A stretch of 64,000 nucleotides of DNA, taken from positions 1 through 64,000 of the forward strand of contig UBXV01000004.1 of assembly GCA_900469625.1 (NCBI GenBank). Reading direction: 5' to 3'. Within the stretch, counting starts at the first letter, position 1. Each line of letters starts with the position of its first letter. The position numbers and the translations under genes are program-made. Source of the DNA: Hyphomicrobiales bacterium (GTDB lineage Bacteria > Pseudomonadota > Alphaproteobacteria > Rhizobiales > Rhizobiaceae). Shown one piece after another: positions 51,725 to 59,991 of this stretch. The notes below the pieces were generated by a model. That model was not told the origin of the DNA and searched no databases. It saw only the letters and a list, made by a program, of their open reading frames with translations.

Positions 51725-52798
51725 TCACCTTTTCAGCAGGCTTGCCACCACCTCGGGGTCGAGAACCTTTTCGAGGGCTTTCACCCCGTTCTTGGGCAGT
51801 CTCGATAGGCCGCTGACGATGCCCTCTTTCCACGCATCCCCTCGATCCCATGCTTCCTTCCACGCATCTGCCAACTCGTCGCCGTGACGCGTCTCCACTA
51901 AAGCTTCAAAGAGCAAGGCGGCCTGCGACAGGTCTTTGTCCGCCTTCAGGCGTCCTAGCGTATCAGTGAGCCTTCGAGAGGACACTATCAGCTTGTGAAC
52001 AGCATATCGCTCGGGAGCCGGGACAAGAACGTTCACTCCCTCGCGGAAGAGAAGCACCGTCCGGATTGGCTCGTAGATAAGATAGTCCAAAAACCGTAGG
52101 TTTTCCGCCGAAGCGCCGCCGAGGGCGGGCATGGGCGACGGCTTGCCAGTATATTCCTCCGATCCACGGTTTCCAGTCAGGAACTCCACTCGATAGTTTT
52201 TGGCGTTCTGGAAGGCGACCACTTTTGCTTTGTCCGCCTGGTGCGGAACCGCTCGGAAGTCAGGATCGACCGACTGGAGGATTTCGAGGATAGGCGGTAG
52301 GCTGTCTTGGACGCCGGCCGAGATCGCGAAGTCCTGCGCGAAGTCCGCGTCGCCTGTCTGCATGACCGCGGAGGGCAAGCGGACGCCGAGTATTCCCGCA
52401 TAGGTGCTGAATGCCACCGACCCAATCAGGACCGCACGCAACCGGAATAAACCGGCGTCGCCGAGGGCTTTCGTGACGTCGCCCGCAAACTGATCGGGCC
52501 CGGGGAGGCCAGCGCGGCGGAGCGTGCTAACCATGCGCCGGCGCTCCCGAATATTGTCCTTGATCTCCTTGTGTGTCTTCACCCGCGCTGTGATCGCTTC
52601 GTCGCTCGCGGGGCCGACATAGCTTCGCTTGTCCTTGCCCTTGGGGGTAGGGAGATCGAAATACCAGTAATCGCGATCTTTGACGGTCACGCTCACGAAC
52701 CATCCCTCCAATGGGAAGTCCGCTACGAATTGAGCATCGAGCGTCCGCTGCGCAAGTTCTGCGAACATCGTCCGATAGCTGATGTCGATCTCTTTCAT
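51725..52798 (-). CDS. GSU2403-type nucleotidyltransferase-fold protein
   Basis: 357 residues. The centre resembles the PF12281/GSU2403 nucleotidyltransferase-like family: RLRAVLIGSVAFSTYAGILG (G-S motif), MQTGDADFAQDFAIS (D-x-D metal acids) and NYRVEFLTGNRGSEEY, then ERYAVHKLIVSSRRL. The N-terminal 100 residues include a WYFDLPTPKGKDKRSYVGP segment. Many proteins with this fold are toxins or antitoxin-like enzymes of AbiEii/MNT type. Two 30-base operator-like repeats lie upstream. Residue use and the lack of stress promoters hint at acquisition separate from its neighbours. Function not established. Confidence 0.78.
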   Translation of the reverse strand: MKEIDISYRTMFAELAQRTLDAQFVADFPLEGWFVSVTVKDRDYWYFDLPTPKGKDKRSYVGPASDEAITARVKTHKEIKDNIRERRRMVSTLRRAGLPGPDQFAGDVTKALGDAGLFRLRAVLIGSVAFSTYAGILGVRLPSAVMQTGDADFAQDFAISAGVQDSLPPILEILQSVDPDFRAVPHQADKAKVVAFQNAKNYRVEFLTGNRGSEEYTGKPSPMPALGGASAENLRFLDYLIYEPIRTVLLFREGVNVLVPAPERYAVHKLIVSSRRLTDTLGRLKADKDLSQAALLFEALVETRHGDELADAWKEAWDRGDAWKEGIVSGLSRLPKNGVKALEKVLDPEVVASLLKR

Positions 52799-52871
52799 CG
52801 CGTTTCCTTCTCGCGTGCAGCGGCCATCGGCGCCTCGGCCATCGCCTGGGCGAAGCTCGTCGCGCTGCCGT

Positions 52872-52949
52872 TATAAGCTTCTGCCAAAACCTTATAACGG
52901 TCCCTTCTTTTGTCAACGCTATAAGTCTCTGCCAAAACCTTATAACGGT
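52872..52949. repeat. Two 30-base operator-like repeats upstream of the nucleotidyltransferase gene
   Basis: Copies at 52872-52901 and 52920-52949 differ at only a few positions, with starts 48 bases apart. Each contains TATAAG, a 13-base spacer and CTTATA, an inverted repeat. Between the copies a minus-strand TTGACA (52916-52911) sits in -35-like position. They begin 74 bases before the gene's start. The arrangement fits an autoregulated promoter with two regulator sites. Confidence 0.6.
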
Positions 52950-53044
52950 TTGCTGGCTAAGAAATTTGGCGAACCCAATCTCTCAATTCGCGACCACGCG
53001 TGAGGAAGTCGAGTCAAGCCGCAGACCGGCGCATATGGTTCAGA

Positions 53045-53918
53045 TCACCCAGCCCAGTGATGTCGATCAAGGAAGTCGCGTATGAGAGGTACAACCTCGT
53101 CAAGGTGTGTTTCTAGAAGCCAGTGCCCACCATCAAGGAGATGGAGTTCGGCTTTCGGCAGATCCGGAAGATAGGCTCGCGCTGACTGCTCGGGCATGTA
53201 GTGATCGTTCGGTCCCCACACTATCAGTGTCGCGGGCTGATGATCACGCAGAAATTTACGATGTTCGGCAAACCAGGCCCGGTTTTCCTTGAGTCCCGCA
53301 ATGAGATCGATGGCAATTGCCTTGCGTTTTGGCGTCACCAGCGACCAATGGAGTTCCCACAGCTCCGGCGGAATGGCTTCGGCCAGCTCAGGTCCTAGGT
53401 CGTTGAGAAATTCCACCTTGAAGCCCTCTTTGGTCACCGCGGCGGCGATTTCATTTTTCATCTCGGCGGAAGGAAGCGTCCACGTCTTTTCGATATCGGC
53501 ATACTTTGGGCCTAGTGCGTCTTCATAGGGAATGTCGCCGTTCTGGATGATAAGCCCGACAATACGGTCGGGGTGCCGGATGGCCAGTCTCGTGCCGATT
53601 GGTGAGCCGAAGTCATGCAGATAGAGGACGAAGCCGGTCTATCGCCAACGTCTCCAGGAAGCTTTCGAGGAATGCCGCGTACCCGTCGAAGCTATAGTCG
53701 AAATCATCTGGCGTGCCGCTCAAGCCCGCGCCTGGAAAATCCGGAGCGACCAGACGCCAGCGATCGGCAAGCTTCGGCATGAGATTGCGGAACTCATAGG
53801 AAGAACAAGGATAGCCGTGAGGCAAAAGGACCACCGGCGCATCCGGCCGGCCTGCCTCCCGGTAGAAGGTGTCGATTTCTCCGACCGCTACACGGCGATG
53901 GCGAACAAGCGTATCCAT
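53045..53918 (-). pseudogene. Alpha/beta hydrolase broken by one frameshift
   Basis: The ATG at 53918 follows GGAGACTTTGG and reads MDTLVRHRRVAVGEIDTFYR, then LLPHGYPCSSYEF (oxyanion). At about 53637 an extra base shifts the frame. Removing it restores RFVLYLHDFGSPIG (Asp nucleophile), then GLIIQNGDIPYE, and the rest in the other frame (LIVWGPNDHYMPEQ, DGGHWLLETH) down to 53045. It would be a full-length haloalkane dehalogenase/epoxide hydrolase-like enzyme of about 290 residues. It is a pseudogene or a one-base sequencing error. Confidence 0.8.
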
Positions 53919-54213
53919 CCAAAGTCTCCATCGGTTTCTTCATCTTGGATTTCAATGAGAACGACGCGCCAAAATCCGCGTCCAGCCTGAAGCCGATGAC
54001 CGGTTTCCAAACCACTACAGGCACCAGACATCTTGAACTGATTGTCTGTTTTTCCAGTCCCCACCGGATTTTTAAGTGCATGTACGCCGAGATGCGGCCG
54101 CCTAAGCACGAGATCCGCGCAGCTTTAACTAAACACGGATGTCGGCTCGTCCGCTTGGGTTGCGGAACAAAGGCAGCCTGGTGTCAGTTGCTCCTTGGAA
54201 GAGGAGCGTGATC
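53919..54213. other. Intergenic upstream of the proline-rich gene
   Basis: About 295 bases. A GGAAC-N17-AGTT (54164-54189) is one base off the EcfG consensus and lies 25 bases before the ATG at 54214. Frames in the region otherwise lack ribosome sites. Confidence 0.4.
54164..54189 (+). promoter_or_regulatory. Possible EcfG promoter (one mismatch)
   Basis: GGAAC (54164-54168), a 17-base spacer and AGTT (54186-54189), upstream of the proline-rich gene. Confidence 0.4.
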
Positions 54214-54552
54214 ATGAATACGATAACGGCAGAGCTAATCCCGAACCCACCATCGAAAGTGCCTCCCTGTCTCCCCCCGGACCTGCCCCAGCCGCCGATC
54301 GAGAAACCGGAGCTAGGGATGCTCCTCGACGAGGCTCCCAATCCGAACCCGGATGAAATTGACGGGTTTCCTAAGTACATGGGGCCCAAGGATCCGAGAA
54401 AGCCCGTCGAAGTCCCTCCTGGGGAAACACCCGATACTCTGCCTGACCCAGAGCGTCCCATCGAGGAGCCGGGACCGGACGACATCCCAGAAGAGGCCCC
54501 CGACATCACTCCTGTGCCAGGCGAGGAAATCCCGGCGAAGACGATCGATTGA
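54214..54552 (+). CDS. Proline-rich acidic small protein
   Basis: The ATG at 54214 follows GAGGAGCGTGATC; 112 residues starting MNTITAELIPNPPSKVPPCL. About a quarter of the residues are Pro, mixed with Glu and Asp (DEAPNPNPDEIDGFP, PDPERPIEEPGPDDIPEEAP). It is intrinsically disordered, with no signal or membrane segment, probably a polyproline-rich spacer or binding protein. A near-EcfG promoter lies just upstream. Not recognised. Confidence 0.65.
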   Translation: MNTITAELIPNPPSKVPPCLPPDLPQPPIEKPELGMLLDEAPNPNPDEIDGFPKYMGPKDPRKPVEVPPGETPDTLPDPERPIEEPGPDDIPEEAPDITPVPGEEIPAKTID

Positions 54553-54763
54553 GCTTCCCATGCAACCTCATCCGGCTTCACAACCGCAGCGGACGACTGA
54601 CAACAAGGGCCATGGAGACAAGCGAGCCTGACGGCGTCCCAGCCGCCGCTGTGTCGCTGTTACGTATTGTCTTTCAGGTTGAATCGATCGGTTCGATCGC
54701 TGCCCTTGCCGCGTGGCCCATAGCTCCTATCTTGCCAGCAGATTCTAAGAGTGGAGAAGATCT

Positions 54764-55228
54764 TTGGGCGAATGGCTAAGCTTGGTCGGGGCAGACTTGG
54801 ATTTTTTACCTCATCTCGGATCGCTCCTCTTCGCATATGCGCTGGCCTTTCCTATCGGTTGGGATCGCGAGAGAAATGAAAGAAGCGCAGGTCTGCGGAC
54901 ATTCCCGCTGGTCGCCATTGCCAGCTGCGGATTCATCCAGGCTGCAGAACCCCTGATACAGGGCAATGCCGAGGCGACCGCGCGAATTGTCGAGGGCCTG
55001 ATAACGGGCATGGGCTTTATCGGGGGTGGGGCTATTCTCGTCGTAAGGAGCAGCGTGCGGGGCACGGCAACTGCCGCAAGTCTGTGGGCAACCGGAGCGA
55101 TTGGGACGGCTGTCGGGCTTGGTTCGTTCGATACGGCGATCGTGCTCTCACTGGTAACATTCGTTACCCTTCGTGCCCTGTCCAGCTTCAAGGAGGAGGG
55201 AGCGAGCGAAAAAGGCCAACCCGAGTAA
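54764..55228 (+). CDS. MgtC/SapB family membrane protein
   Basis: Starts at a TTG (54764) behind GGAGAAGATCT, the only well-spaced start; 154 residues. Four to five membrane helices with LAFPIGWDRERNERSAGLRT (the conserved G-W-D-R-E), FPLVAIASCGFIQAAEPLI, GLITGMGFIGGGAILVVRSS and GTATAASLWATGAIGTAVGL. This is the short N-terminal MgtC form, linked in other bacteria to magnesium starvation and membrane ATPase control. No riboswitch was found. Confidence 0.86.
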   Translation: MGEWLSLVGADLDFLPHLGSLLFAYALAFPIGWDRERNERSAGLRTFPLVAIASCGFIQAAEPLIQGNAEATARIVEGLITGMGFIGGGAILVVRSSVRGTATAASLWATGAIGTAVGLGSFDTAIVLSLVTFVTLRALSSFKEEGASEKGQPE

Positions 55229-55352
55229 ACCGCCGCCTTCCGTGAGGAAATTGATTGGCTGGGTGTTGACCGTCTCAACCTCGGTGCAAAGTGACAAGCA
55301 CCGACGCGTCAGATAATGCTCGCCTTGGGGATTGTTTAAGGCGCGGAGTAAA

Positions 55353-56882
55353 ATGGTCATAAAGCGGGGGAGCCCTTCGGGTGCAACAGCTGCGACGGCC
55401 GTCATTGCGGCCATGTTTGCCGCACTTCTCATCCTTCTCGGCCTTTGGCTCCACGAGAGCTATTCGTCAGCAATCAAGGGCACAGAAGAGCGGGCGACGG
55501 CGGCAGAGAAGATTGTGGCGACCAACGCGGCGTGGATCGACGCGCTAGCCTGGCAAGCACTTCAACGCATCGACGATTCCCTCGGAGCCGATATCGGCAT
55601 TGCCAGCGACACCGTTCACGACATCAACGACGCAGTCGCCGATCTCCCAGGTCGTGTTCAAGCCTATGTCGTGGATCGCAATGGCAATACCTTGTACTCC
55701 ACGGATCCCGCCATCAAGCCGATGAACATTACCGACCGACCCTATTTTTCCGAGTTGGCAAAAGGGGCAAAGACGCACGTATCCAGCCTTCTGGTCAGTC
55801 GCCTCACCGGTGACCAGATTTTCGTCTTCAGCCGCCGCCTGGATCGCAAGGGTGAATTTGCGGGCGTGGCGACCGTGGCTTTCCAGGGTAAAGTACTCGC
55901 CGTGGTCTGGGAAACAGTCGACCTCGGTTCGGGATCAACGGTCGGTATCATACGCAGGGATGGACAGTTGGTCGCTCGATATCCTGCCCCCGCCGGCCAG
56001 CTTGACATGAGCAAGTATACCCTCTTCACCGACTTACTGCCGAACGCTTCCTCTGGGACGTATCAGGCCGTGTCACCCGCCGACGGCATTTCGCGTATTG
56101 TCGGATATACCGTCGTCGAAGGCACTGAATTTATAGCCGTCGGATCGGCCGAGCGAAGCGCAGGCTTGGCACCATTCTGGAACGACGTTTTCATCGCCGC
56201 CACAGTCCTGATGCTTGCAGCCGTCGGTTCAGTGGCTGCCGGTGCCTGGATCAAGCATCTGCTACGGATCGATACCGCCAAATCCGCCAGCCTCACAGCG
56301 GCGCTCGACGAAAACCAACTTTTGATGCGGGAGATCCATCATCGCGTCAAAAACAACTTTCAATCCGTCCAATCGCTGATCCGGACCCAGCAACTACCCA
56401 AGCATATCCAGCAATCCCTCCTCGACAGAATTGCGGCGATGGTCGCGGTTCATGAACAGATTTACAGCCGCGACCAGTTCACGACAGTGTCCACCCGCGA
56501 GTTGATCCCTGCCGTGGTGGATAAGCTGCTGCTCGCCTGCGGCGACCGCGTTGGCGTCACTTATGAACTTGAAGACATCGACATCGCTGCCGACCATGCA
56601 ACGCCGCTCGCGCTCCTGACGAACGAGGTGGTTACAAACGCTCTCAAATACGCTTTCCCGGATGGTCGCCGCGGCGTCGTTTCCGTCACACTGACCTCAC
56701 TGGCAAACAAGCGCGCCTGTCTCGTGATTGCCGATAACGGAATTGGATTCGACAAAACCGCGACCGTCACAGGAATCTGGACCCGTATCGTCCAAGGCGT
56801 GGTGGGCCAGCTTCGAGGCGAATTCATCTATAAGCGTCGCAACTGTACCGTCTTCACTGCCGAAATCGAGATCATCGACTAG
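55353..56882 (+). CDS. HisKA_2 sensor histidine kinase with periplasmic Cache/PDC domain
   Basis: I use ATG 55353 behind GCGGAG; 509 residues. First helix at about 15-38, then a double-Cache-like periplasmic domain (YVVDRNGNTLYSTDPAIKPM, ITDRPYFSELAKGAKTHVSS), then a second helix (about 280-300). Kinase core EIHHRVKNNFQSVQSLIRTQ (phospho-His about 328), DHATPLALLTNEVVTNALKY, and DNGIGFDK. It lacks the W-x-E of HWE kinases, so it is HisKA_2. It likely senses a small external ligand. No response regulator is adjacent. Confidence 0.9.
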   Translation: MVIKRGSPSGATAATAVIAAMFAALLILLGLWLHESYSSAIKGTEERATAAEKIVATNAAWIDALAWQALQRIDDSLGADIGIASDTVHDINDAVADLPGRVQAYVVDRNGNTLYSTDPAIKPMNITDRPYFSELAKGAKTHVSSLLVSRLTGDQIFVFSRRLDRKGEFAGVATVAFQGKVLAVVWETVDLGSGSTVGIIRRDGQLVARYPAPAGQLDMSKYTLFTDLLPNASSGTYQAVSPADGISRIVGYTVVEGTEFIAVGSAERSAGLAPFWNDVFIAATVLMLAAVGSVAAGAWIKHLLRIDTAKSASLTAALDENQLLMREIHHRVKNNFQSVQSLIRTQQLPKHIQQSLLDRIAAMVAVHEQIYSRDQFTTVSTRELIPAVVDKLLLACGDRVGVTYELEDIDIAADHATPLALLTNEVVTNALKYAFPDGRRGVVSVTLTSLANKRACLVIADNGIGFDKTATVTGIWTRIVQGVVGQLRGEFIYKRRNCTVFTAEIEIID

Positions 56883-56995
56883 CGGACACCGCAGCCCGAG
56901 CCTTTACACGAGGTGCGACAATGCATTGCCTAAGCATTGCCGAGCCACGGTTCAACACGCTTGTACGTCCCCGGGAGTCCAGCAATCAAGTCATC

Positions 56996-57259
56996 CTACT
57001 GAAGCTGGAGCTTCATGGCTTGACCTGTAATCGTCAGCTGAAGCACCGGCATGCCCCGAACGAAATGCTCCTCGACGAGGTCGAGCTGCTCCAACCGGCT
57101 CACCATCTTTTCGGAGAGGCGCTTGTCACCAACGAGCCACCCCTTTCCCAATTTTCGTTGTCGGCGGAAAAAGGCGATGGCCCTGAGTGCATCCTGCTGG
57201 GTGTGCGTTAGCATTTTTGCTGTCTCGACTGCGCTGGGGCGTTCCGGAAAAGTACGCAT
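56996..57259 (-). CDS. Small winged-helix-like protein
   Basis: The ATG at 57259 follows AAGGAGTAGCG; 87 residues. THTQQDALRAIAFFRRQRK, then WLVGDKRLSEKMVSRLEQLD, and LVEEHFVRGMPVLQLTITG look like a short winged helix of MarR type without a dimerisation domain. It is second in a two-gene operon with the gene at 57271-57504. Confidence 0.65.
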   Translation of the reverse strand: MRTFPERPSAVETAKMLTHTQQDALRAIAFFRRQRKLGKGWLVGDKRLSEKMVSRLEQLDLVEEHFVRGMPVLQLTITGQAMKLQLQ

Positions 57260-57270
57260 CGCTACTCCTT

Positions 57271-57504
57271 CTATAGAGCACCGCGAACGTCAGCGCCGGG
57301 CCAATCGTTTGCGGGCTCGTCAACGTCGTCTTCGGCCGGGTCGGGGTCACGCTCATATGCGACCCGCCGCCTTGCCACGACCTCCGTCAGCAATTCGATG
57401 ATGACTTTCGTTTCATGCCCCTTGGTTACAAACTGGTCGATGACGTCAGAAACAACTGCGTCCAGGTCCTCGAGCAGCTCTGCGTTTTCAGATTTCCCGA
57501 TCAT
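57271..57504 (-). CDS. Small acidic helical protein
   Basis: The ATG at 57504 follows GGAGCGGAACC; 77 residues, MIGKSENAELLEDLDAVVSD then VIDQFVTKGHETKVIIELLT and a disordered acidic C-terminus. It precedes the winged-helix gene by 11 bases and probably shares its transcript. No family recognised. Confidence 0.65.
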   Translation of the reverse strand: MIGKSENAELLEDLDAVVSDVIDQFVTKGHETKVIIELLTEVVARRRVAYERDPDPAEDDVDEPANDWPGADVRGAL

Positions 57505-57672
57505 GGTTCCGCTCCAATCAACTGTCGATTTGATGCCGTTGCCATTTTTTGTGGGCGCCAGACGACGGTCGGAATAGGCTGCCGCTCATCCTCGCCAAAT
57601 CGTCTACTGCGTTGAAACTCAGTTCGGACGGCATTGCAGTGTTCCTCCAAAGTCTACCCACCAAAGGTACCT

Positions 57673-57879
57673 TTACGCCCCTGCGTTTCTCGAGCGGGCA
57701 ATAACCTGCATTAGCGTGTCGAGTTTGGATCTGACTGGGCCGAACCGTGCATAAAGCTCCAAAGCACGGGTTGCGCTTAGCCCATAGGCCCGAGCGAACT
57801 CCTCAAGGCTGTAGGTGGTGCTACTGGGGCTCTGACGTGTCGGGCTCTGAGGGTGTTTGGCTGCGTTCTCGCTTTGCAT
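57673..57879 (-). CDS. Small protein with YSLEEF motif (DUF3606-like family), EcfG-controlled
   Basis: 68 residues from the ATG at 57879: a disordered N-terminus, then TTYSLEEFARAYGLSATRAL and ELYARFGPVRSKLD. The Y-x-L-E-E-F, G-L and F-G-P core matches the genes at 963-1169 and 62413-62610. There is no ribosome site, and the exact EcfG promoter ends only 9 bases before the ATG, implying an almost leaderless transcript. Confidence 0.72.
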   Translation of the reverse strand: MQSENAAKHPQSPTRQSPSSTTYSLEEFARAYGLSATRALELYARFGPVRSKLDTLMQVIARSRNAGA

Positions 57880-57887
57880 GATTAAGC

Positions 57888-57912
57888 AACGCCCAAGTCG
57901 CTCGACTGTTCC
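57888..57912 (-). promoter_or_regulatory. EcfG promoter immediately before the gene at 57673-57879
   Basis: Minus-strand GGAAC (57912-57908), a 16-base spacer and CGTT (57891-57888), exact match. The spacing to the ATG leaves room for at most a few untranslated bases. Confidence 0.75.
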
Positions 57913-57938
57913 AGGGGCGCTCTGCGCGGCGGCCGCTC

Positions 57939-58565
57939 CTAAAAGCTAATCTTGCCGCGGGAAAGTGAGGCCAAGAGCTTGGCATGGGCTGGAACGTTGC
58001 TATAGCGCTTGATCAGATCAGCAGACGGTGTCGTTCCGTAATGATCCATCATCTCGGCCATCAAGATACGCTCTCCTTGGAAGGGTTCATGTTGCATGTC
58101 CATTCCCGCAGCTATGACCCCGCTCTGGACCACCCGACAATAAAACCCGGGGCGAGCAGCCTCCATGTACCGCTTGGCGAAACTACGATCCTTCATTCTC
58201 TCGGAGAGAATGCGGCACGGCATACGAGGCGCCGTCACCTCTAGGAGGAGTTCGGCGGTAGCGAAGCGATCGCCGGCGGCAACGTCGCGATTGTCGAGCC
58301 CTTCGAGGCAAAGATTCTCGCCGAAAAGTCCATGAAGTACAGGGCGCCCGAGCTCCTCTTGCCACCACAACCGTGTCAGGTTCCCTTCGATGTAGACGGC
58401 CTGTTCGCGGCCGCCATGATGCCTGCGATTGCAGATGGTATCGCCTTCCAGACCCTCAAGGCCCACAGGCAGCCTGCCGCTCGTCTCGCGCTTGTTGATC
58501 CCACTCATTAGGGAACGGCTGGGTCTTGCCTCTGCTTTACCGACGCATACGGAGAGGACTTTCAA
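57939..58565 (-). CDS. MOSC-domain protein (YiiM-like)
   Basis: A 208-residue MOSC protein: LSVCVGKAEARPSRSLMSGI, VGLEGLEGDTICNRRHHGGR, QAVYIEGNLTRLWWQEEL, FGENLCLEGLDNRDVAAGDR and the Cys-containing TAPRMPCRILSERMKD. The C-terminal YiiM-type extension runs to KISF. MOSC proteins handle the molybdenum cofactor or reduce N-hydroxylated compounds; the YiiM group detoxifies such analogues. The single Cys in the R-M-P-C segment would be the Mo ligand. Confidence 0.9.
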   Translation of the reverse strand: MKVLSVCVGKAEARPSRSLMSGINKRETSGRLPVGLEGLEGDTICNRRHHGGREQAVYIEGNLTRLWWQEELGRPVLHGLFGENLCLEGLDNRDVAAGDRFATAELLLEVTAPRMPCRILSERMKDRSFAKRYMEAARPGFYCRVVQSGVIAAGMDMQHEPFQGERILMAEMMDHYGTTPSADLIKRYSNVPAHAKLLASLSRGKISF

Positions 58566-58588
58566 TTTCGTGCCTCGTCCTGACCCAA

Positions 58589-58693
58589 CTACAACAGCGC
58601 GACCATAACGGCGATAATGATCATCGCAAATGCCGCCACGCCGACATGAAAGGCATTGGCGCGGTCGCCGTTGCTTTTGAAGCTTCCTGACAT
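58589..58693 (-). CDS. 34-residue single-pass membrane peptide
   Basis: The ATG at 58693 follows GAGGTAACGTC. The peptide has a hydrophilic start (MSGSFKSNGDRANAFHVG) and one membrane helix (VAAFAMIIIAVMVALL). A TGAAC-N16-CGTT element (one mismatch to EcfG) sits about 27 bases upstream. Small membrane peptides like this are typical stress genes missed by length cut-offs. Confidence 0.6.
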   Translation of the reverse strand: MSGSFKSNGDRANAFHVGVAAFAMIIIAVMVALL

Positions 58694-58719
58694 GACGTTA
58701 CCTCACCATTGGACTGGTC

Positions 58720-58744
58720 AACGCACGGCTACACAAATGGTTCA
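58720..58744 (-). promoter_or_regulatory. Possible EcfG promoter (one mismatch)
   Basis: Minus-strand TGAAC (58744-58740), a 16-base spacer and exact CGTT (58723-58720), 27 bases before the ATG at 58693. Confidence 0.4.
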
Positions 58745-58779
58745 CGGCGCAGTGCTCGGCAGCCTACTTGTCGGGCTCG

Positions 58780-59322
58780 TCATTTAGGTTGGTCTGAACC
58801 TTTTCCGGGCCAAGCAACGATCAATGGACCGGCGGAGCCATATATGGGGTCACTGCTGGGTATAGGTAGGTTGGCGATTGTCTTCAGATCACGCGGCGTT
58901 GCCGCGGAAGTTTTCACATCGGCGTATTGGCCAGGAGGATAAGCGCCTACGACCAGAAAGTCCTCGTCAGCAGAAATACGCATATGACCGGTGCCTGCAG
59001 GAAGCACCAAGCAATGGCCGGCCCCGACAGTGAGCCTCGCGCCATCTGTTCCACCGATCAAAAGTTCTGCCGTTCCCGCCGCGATCCCGAGCACTTCGTG
59101 AGCCCCGACGTGGTAGTGTTGATAGGAAAAGACACCGTTTCTCCAAATACCCTCCCATCCTGCATCCGAAAATAGCCGTTCGAATGAATAAGCGTAGTCC
59201 GGGTGAGCTCTGTCGAAAACATTGCTGTAGACGAGCACGGGAAAGAAGGGGTTGTTGGGAACCCACTCGCTGGCCGCGAAGCGGAGTGTCTTCGGTTGTC
59301 GCATTTCCATTCGCTGCGTCAT
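58780..59322 (-). CDS. YjlB-like cupin
   Basis: I start at ATG 59322 (MTQRMEMRQPKTLRFAASEW; ATG 59310 is an alternative); 180 residues. The cupin metal site is visible: FSYQHYHVGAHEVLGIAAG (His, His, Glu) and VLPAGTGHMRISADEDFLVV (His). It matches the YjlB group of cytoplasmic cupins, of unknown substrate. The ribosome site is weak. Confidence 0.85.
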   Translation of the reverse strand: MTQRMEMRQPKTLRFAASEWVPNNPFFPVLVYSNVFDRAHPDYAYSFERLFSDAGWEGIWRNGVFSYQHYHVGAHEVLGIAAGTAELLIGGTDGARLTVGAGHCLVLPAGTGHMRISADEDFLVVGAYPPGQYADVKTSAATPRDLKTIANLPIPSSDPIYGSAGPLIVAWPGKGSDQPK

Positions 59323-59392
59323 GTCAGAATGCTCTGAGAAAAGCTTTTCGAAGTTGAACGCGGGGAGACAGAGAGCCGCCCCGCGCCATGTG

Positions 59393-59650
59393 CTACATGG
59401 CATCCATGCCCTTGATGGCGTTGTCCAGATGGGACTTGCACTTCTCCAGGTCGCTTGCCGCCATCGCGTCCTTGGCCATGGTCAATTCCTTGGCGGACTC
59501 GATTTTCTTGGCGCCGTCATTGATCTGCGCGATCTGCTGTTCGGCCTTCATGATCGATGCCTCGTCGCAAACGACACTGGTCTGAGCCAGAGCCGGCGCG
59601 GTCAAGGAAGCAACGAAGGCGAGAGTGGCAACTGATTTAAAGATCATCAT
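59393..59650 (-). CDS. Small exported helical protein, EcfG-controlled
   Basis: The start MMIFKSVATLAFVASLTAPA is a signal peptide ending A-L-A; the ATG at 59650 follows GGAGAACA (59647 is an alternative). The 85 residues have two cysteines (VVCDEAS and LEKCKSHLDN) that could form a disulfide, and helices with EQQIAQINDGAKKIESAKEL. It is probably periplasmic. The exact EcfG promoter is 45 bases upstream. Function unknown. Confidence 0.78.
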   Translation of the reverse strand: MMIFKSVATLAFVASLTAPALAQTSVVCDEASIMKAEQQIAQINDGAKKIESAKELTMAKDAMAASDLEKCKSHLDNAIKGMDAM

Positions 59651-59694
59651 TGTTCTCCATTCGCCGGCCCAGTGCCGGCTTTCCACCTGAAATG

Positions 59695-59719
59695 AACGGG
59701 ACAAAGACAAATCAGTTCC
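59695..59719 (-). promoter_or_regulatory. EcfG promoter of the gene at 59393-59650
   Basis: Minus-strand GGAAC (59719-59715), a 16-base spacer and CGTT (59698-59695), exact match, 45 bases before the start. Confidence 0.8.
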
Positions 59720-59991
59720 CCGTAATCAGAGGGCATTTTTCCGAAGATCAATGCTCAAAGCGGGAGCTGATGAAGCGATTCTCCCAAGCGGACAGCCAAA
59801 TGTTGGCTCCATGGAGTGCAGACAATCTCAAGGGCAACTGGGCCATACGTCCCATGCTCGGTTAGGCTGGACAACCGGTGGCAGAACGAGGGGATCATCA
59901 CGCAAACTTCAGATTTCCCATTCTGGCAACGTCTTGCAAATACGCCCTTCCGCAATATTTCTTCGTGAACTGTGGAGGGAAATGCAGTCCG

